Below are positions 4,924 to 7,509 of a stretch of 7,509 bases of DNA, in pieces. The notes beneath the pieces are model-generated. The model worked only from the letters and a program-made list of their open reading frames with translations. It searched no databases and was not told where the DNA came from. The stretch lies in assembly GCA_031254155.1 (NCBI GenBank), contig JAIRVA010000187.1:1-7509 (forward strand), given 5' to 3'. The translations under genes and the position numbers were made by a program. How positions within the stretch are numbered: position 1 is the stretch's first letter; every line of letters begins with the position of its first letter. This stretch comes from Propionibacteriaceae bacterium (GTDB taxonomy: Bacteria > Actinomycetota > Actinomycetes > Propionibacteriales > Propionibacteriaceae).

Positions 4924-7299
4924 GTGAGCCTTGGCGACATGGTGACCCGACACCCGGTGCGTATCGTCGTGGCCTGGCTGGTGATTCTGCTGGTCACGGT
5001 CGCCGGGGCGTTCTGGGGGTTCGGACAGGGCGGGTTGTTTGACCGGCTCGACAACTCGGTGTCGCTCATGCCCGGTTCCGACTCGCACCAGGTGAACACT
5101 CTGGCCGCCGCGAGTACGGCGCGCCAGTTGACGGTCGTGATCAGCGGCGTCGACCTGGCGACGGACGGAGCAGACCTCGCCCAGGCCGCCGCCACGTACC
5201 GGGCCCGCCTCACGGCCCTGCCCGGCGTCAGTGCCGTGACCGACCCGTTTGCGGCCGGCCTGTCCAGCCCCGAAGGGCAAGCCCGTCTCTCCGACAAGGG
5301 CGACGGCTACGTGACCACGGTCGTTCTGGATCCCCGGCTGACCGATCAAGCCGCCGCGGACGCCGAGGCCGCGGTCGGGACCGAACTCACGGCGATCCAG
5401 ACCGCGCTGCGGGAGCAGTTCCGGGGCGCGACCCTCCGCTACACCTCCGCGGCGGCCATCAGGACCGCCATCTTCGACCAGATCAAGGCGGACGTGTTCC
5501 ACAGCGAGGCGCTCGGCATGCCCACGTCGGGCCTGCTCATGATCATCGTCTTCGGCGGTGTCCTCGCCGCTGGCCTGCCCGTTCTCAGCGCCCTCGCCGC
5601 CATCCTGATCGGTATGGGTACCCTGTGGTTGCTCACCTTTCTCTTCGGCGTGGAGGCCTTCACCTTCAACGTCATCGCGGTCATGGGCGAGTCGCTGTCC
5701 ATCGACTACGCCCTGCTGGTCGTGGCCCGCTTCCGGGAGGAGCTGGGCCGCACCCTGGTCCGCGCGGGGTACGCGACCGACGGCTCCCGTCTGCCCAAGG
5801 GCGAGGCCGTCCGGCCCCTCTTGGACACGGCCATGGCGGCCACCCTGCGGACCGCCGGACGGGCCATCAGCTTCTCCGCCCTCACCATCGCCGTCGCGAT
5901 GAGCGCGATGCTGACACTGAGGGCGAACGTGTTGCGGGCGATGGGGGTGAGCGCAATCATTGTCACAGTAGTGGTGGTGTCGTGCGCGTTAACCCTGGTC
6001 CCGGCGGTGATCGTCCTGCTCGGGCGGTTCCTCCTGCGGCCGTCGGTGGTGGTGTTCCTGCCGGGAGTACGACGGCTGGTCGCCGCGGTCGCCGACACCT
6101 CGGCCGAGCACGGAGTGTTCTCGAAACTGGCCGCCTTCGTCCACCGGCGGCCCTGGCGGATCATGGTCGTGGTGGCCCTGCTGCTGGCGACAATGGCGGC
6201 CCCCCTCGGCGGGCTCGTCGTCCGGTTCACGGCCACCGATTACCTGACGGCGGGGCACGGCGCCGCCGATGCGTACCACCAGCTCCAGAACGACTACCCA
6301 GCGTTTGAAGCCCCGTCGGTGGCCGTCGTCGCCGAGGTGGCGCCCGCGGCAACCGGGGCCCTCGTGGCCCACCTGGCCGGGCTTAAGGATGTCGAGTACG
6401 TGACCCCGCCGGTGGCGGTCGGCGAGGGCTGGTCGCTGATCAACGTCCACCTCACCGCCAACAACCAGCTGGGTCCCGCGGTGACCCAGTTCGTCCGGGA
6501 CCTGCGGGCGTACGACGCCGGGTACGGGCTGCTCGTGGGCGGGGCGGCGGCGCTCCAACTGGACTTCGTTGATTCCGTGGTCGAACGGGCACCGCTGGCC
6601 ATCGCTCTCATGGGGCTCGCGGTGTTCGTCCTGATGTTCTTCATGACCGGGTCCCTGATCGTCCCGCTGAAGGCCATGATCATCAACGCCTTGTCCCTGC
6701 TGGCCTCGCTCGGCACCACCACGTACCTCTTCATGCACGGATGGCTGGGCCTGCCGCGGGTCCAGGGTATGGACACCTTTGCGGTTGTCTGTACCGTCTG
6801 CTTCGGGTTCGGGCTCGCGATGGACTACGAGGTCTTCCTGATCACGCGGGTGAAGGAGTTCTGGGACGCGGGGTACGACAACGACACCGCCGTCGAGCGC
6901 GGGCTGCAGCGCTCCGGCCGGATCATCACGTCGGCGGCCGCGCTGATCGTCGTGGTCTTCCTCGGCTTCACCAGTTCGGAGTTGATCCTGGTCAAGCAGG
7001 TTGCCGTCGCCCTGGCGATCACGGTGGTCACCGACGCGACGCTGGTCCGGATGCTGCTCGTCCCCGCGACCATGACCGTCCTCGGCCGGTGGAACTGGTG
7101 GGCACCCCGACCGCTCCGGCACTTGTACGGAAAGGTACGGCTGGATGACCCCGTACCGCTCCGGGCCGGACGCTCCGTCCCGCCCGGCGGGACCCTCACC
7201 GCCCGGGCGCACGCCCAGGCCCGGCCAACGACGAGTCCTAAGCGCTTGGGCGGGATAGATAACACACAAAGGCACACTCTCCGGCGTACCCCCGCTTGA
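4924..7299 (+). CDS. MMPL/RND-family transporter (791 aa)
   Basis: MMPL proteins are proton-driven exporters of lipids, siderophores or hydrophobic compounds in the actinobacterial membrane. The repeated RND half-structure is visible: helix 1 (about 11-32), an extracellular domain (about 35-190), helices 2-6 (about 195-380), helix 7 (about 410-435), a second extracellular domain (about 435-555), and helices 8-12 (about 558-715). Both proton-relay Asp-Tyr pairs are intact: Asp261-Tyr262 in the segment SIDYALLVVARFREEL, and Asp634-Tyr635 in AMDYEVFLITRVKEF. A cytoplasmic tail of about 70 residues follows WNWWAPRP and is rich in Arg with few acidic residues. GTG 4924 is chosen for its ribosome binding site; ATG 4858 would add 22 residues. 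The gene follows the ABC pair after 147 bases with its own promoter, so a shared substrate is possible but unproven. Confidence 0.88.
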   Translation: MSLGDMVTRHPVRIVVAWLVILLVTVAGAFWGFGQGGLFDRLDNSVSLMPGSDSHQVNTLAAASTARQLTVVISGVDLATDGADLAQAAATYRARLTALPGVSAVTDPFAAGLSSPEGQARLSDKGDGYVTTVVLDPRLTDQAAADAEAAVGTELTAIQTALREQFRGATLRYTSAAAIRTAIFDQIKADVFHSEALGMPTSGLLMIIVFGGVLAAGLPVLSALAAILIGMGTLWLLTFLFGVEAFTFNVIAVMGESLSIDYALLVVARFREELGRTLVRAGYATDGSRLPKGEAVRPLLDTAMAATLRTAGRAISFSALTIAVAMSAMLTLRANVLRAMGVSAIIVTVVVVSCALTLVPAVIVLLGRFLLRPSVVVFLPGVRRLVAAVADTSAEHGVFSKLAAFVHRRPWRIMVVVALLLATMAAPLGGLVVRFTATDYLTAGHGAADAYHQLQNDYPAFEAPSVAVVAEVAPAATGALVAHLAGLKDVEYVTPPVAVGEGWSLINVHLTANNQLGPAVTQFVRDLRAYDAGYGLLVGGAAALQLDFVDSVVERAPLAIALMGLAVFVLMFFMTGSLIVPLKAMIINALSLLASLGTTTYLFMHGWLGLPRVQGMDTFAVVCTVCFGFGLAMDYEVFLITRVKEFWDAGYDNDTAVERGLQRSGRIITSAAALIVVVFLGFTSSELILVKQVAVALAITVVTDATLVRMLLVPATMTVLGRWNWWAPRPLRHLYGKVRLDDPVPLRAGRSVPPGGTLTARAHAQARPTTSPKRLGGIDNTQRHTLRRTPA
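7237..7250. repeat. near-perfect 14-bp palindrome in the 3' end of the MMPL gene
   Basis: CCTAAGCGCTTGGG is symmetric about its centre except for one pair (T against G), with AAGCGCTT as a perfect core. It lies in the coding sequence about 45 bases before the -35 box of the next promoter, so it could be an operator or simply chance. No T-run follows, so it is not a terminator. Confidence 0.3.
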
Positions 7300-7325
7300 C
7301 AGACCAGGTTTACGTACTCTAGAAA
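7296..7325 (+). promoter_or_regulatory. promoter for the deacetylase-like gene, -35 overlapping the MMPL stop codon
   Basis: A perfect -35 box TTGACA (7296-7301) includes the MMPL stop TGA (7297-7299). Eighteen bases later TAGAAA (7320-7325) is an acceptable -10 box. TACTCT (7315-7320) looks better by sequence but leaves only 13 bases of spacing. Initiation near 7332 would give a leader of about 39 nt containing AGGAG (7361-7365) five bases before the GTG at 7371. Confidence 0.5.
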
Positions 7326-7370
7326 TAACACGTGCGTGCATCCCGCGCCAGCTCAACGAGAGGAGTCATC

Positions 7371-7509
7371 GTGGTCGACAACCCGCAGTTCTTCCGGACG
7401 GATGATGACATGACCGGCATCCCCGGCCCGGCCCGCGACCTCATTGGCTACGGGGAACACCCGCCAGTCATCCGGTGGGCGGACGACGCCAAAGTTGCCA
7501 TCAACATTG
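7371..7509 (+). CDS. polysaccharide deacetylase family protein, PuuE/allantoinase-like (N-terminal fragment)
   Basis: Only 46 codons are inside the window. The GTG start is secure: AGGAG lies five bases upstream and the frame is open to the edge. The segment PARDLIGYGEHPP (residues 19-31) followed by a Trp and then VAINI matches the N-terminus of the PuuE-like branch of the NodB/polysaccharide-deacetylase superfamily, where RDLIGYG-x-x-PP precedes the first strand of the barrel. That branch includes metal-independent allantoinases and relatives annotated as chitin or peptidoglycan deacetylases. No active-site residue is inside the window, so the substrate cannot be told. The gene has its own promoter and is probably not functionally tied to the transporters. 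Confidence 0.62.
   Translation, partial: MVDNPQFFRTDDDMTGIPGPARDLIGYGEHPPVIRWADDAKVAINI

Noticed and set aside
5989..7356. Minus-strand open frame of 455 codons opposite the MMPL gene
   Set aside because: It mirrors membrane-helix coding sequence and yields a His/Gln/Asp/Arg-rich product without a recognisable fold. It is a shadow of the MMPL gene.

Overview
The window looks like chromosome from a high-GC Gram-positive actinobacterium. It is strongly G+C rich, uses GTG starts freely, has a GTG gene with no ribosome binding site sitting directly behind a -10 box, and encodes actinobacterial-type families (an MMPL transporter and a TadE/TadG-like plus SAF-domain pilus pair). GTAC tetramers are conspicuously common. 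I cannot name the genus. No RNA gene, insertion sequence, phage gene or CRISPR array is visible, and no stretch over 300 bases lacks a gene.

Layout. (1) 1-793, minus strand: the front of a Flp/Tad-type pilus or secretion locus. A short TadE/TadG-like pseudopilin is followed 17 nt later by a SAF-domain, CpaB-like protein that runs off the left edge. (2) 794-979: a divergent intergenic region with candidate promoters both ways and a perfect 10-bp palindrome. (3) 980-4776, plus strand: a tightly coupled two-gene ABC exporter. The first gene is a 981-residue ATPase whose ordinary nucleotide-binding domain (about 215 residues) and short C-terminal module are followed by about 590 residues of low-complexity, repeat-rich linker and a distinct charged, helix-forming tail of about 105 residues. 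The second gene, overlapping by one base, is a six-helix ABC-2 type permease. (4) 4777-4923: a promoter and a potentially structured leader. (5) 4924-7299: an MMPL/RND-family transporter with both Asp-Tyr proton-relay pairs. (6) 7300-7509: a promoter and the first 46 codons of a polysaccharide-deacetylase/PuuE-like protein.

How it may work together. The ATPase and permease almost certainly form one exporter. The MMPL transporter is next and co-directional but seems to have its own promoter, so joint work on an envelope lipid or hydrophobic compound is a hypothesis from position only.

The most unusual item is the ATPase. It carries a giant disordered extension built partly from in-frame tandem repeats, a separate C-terminal domain I do not recognise, and an alanine where the switch-loop histidine of ABC ATPases should be.
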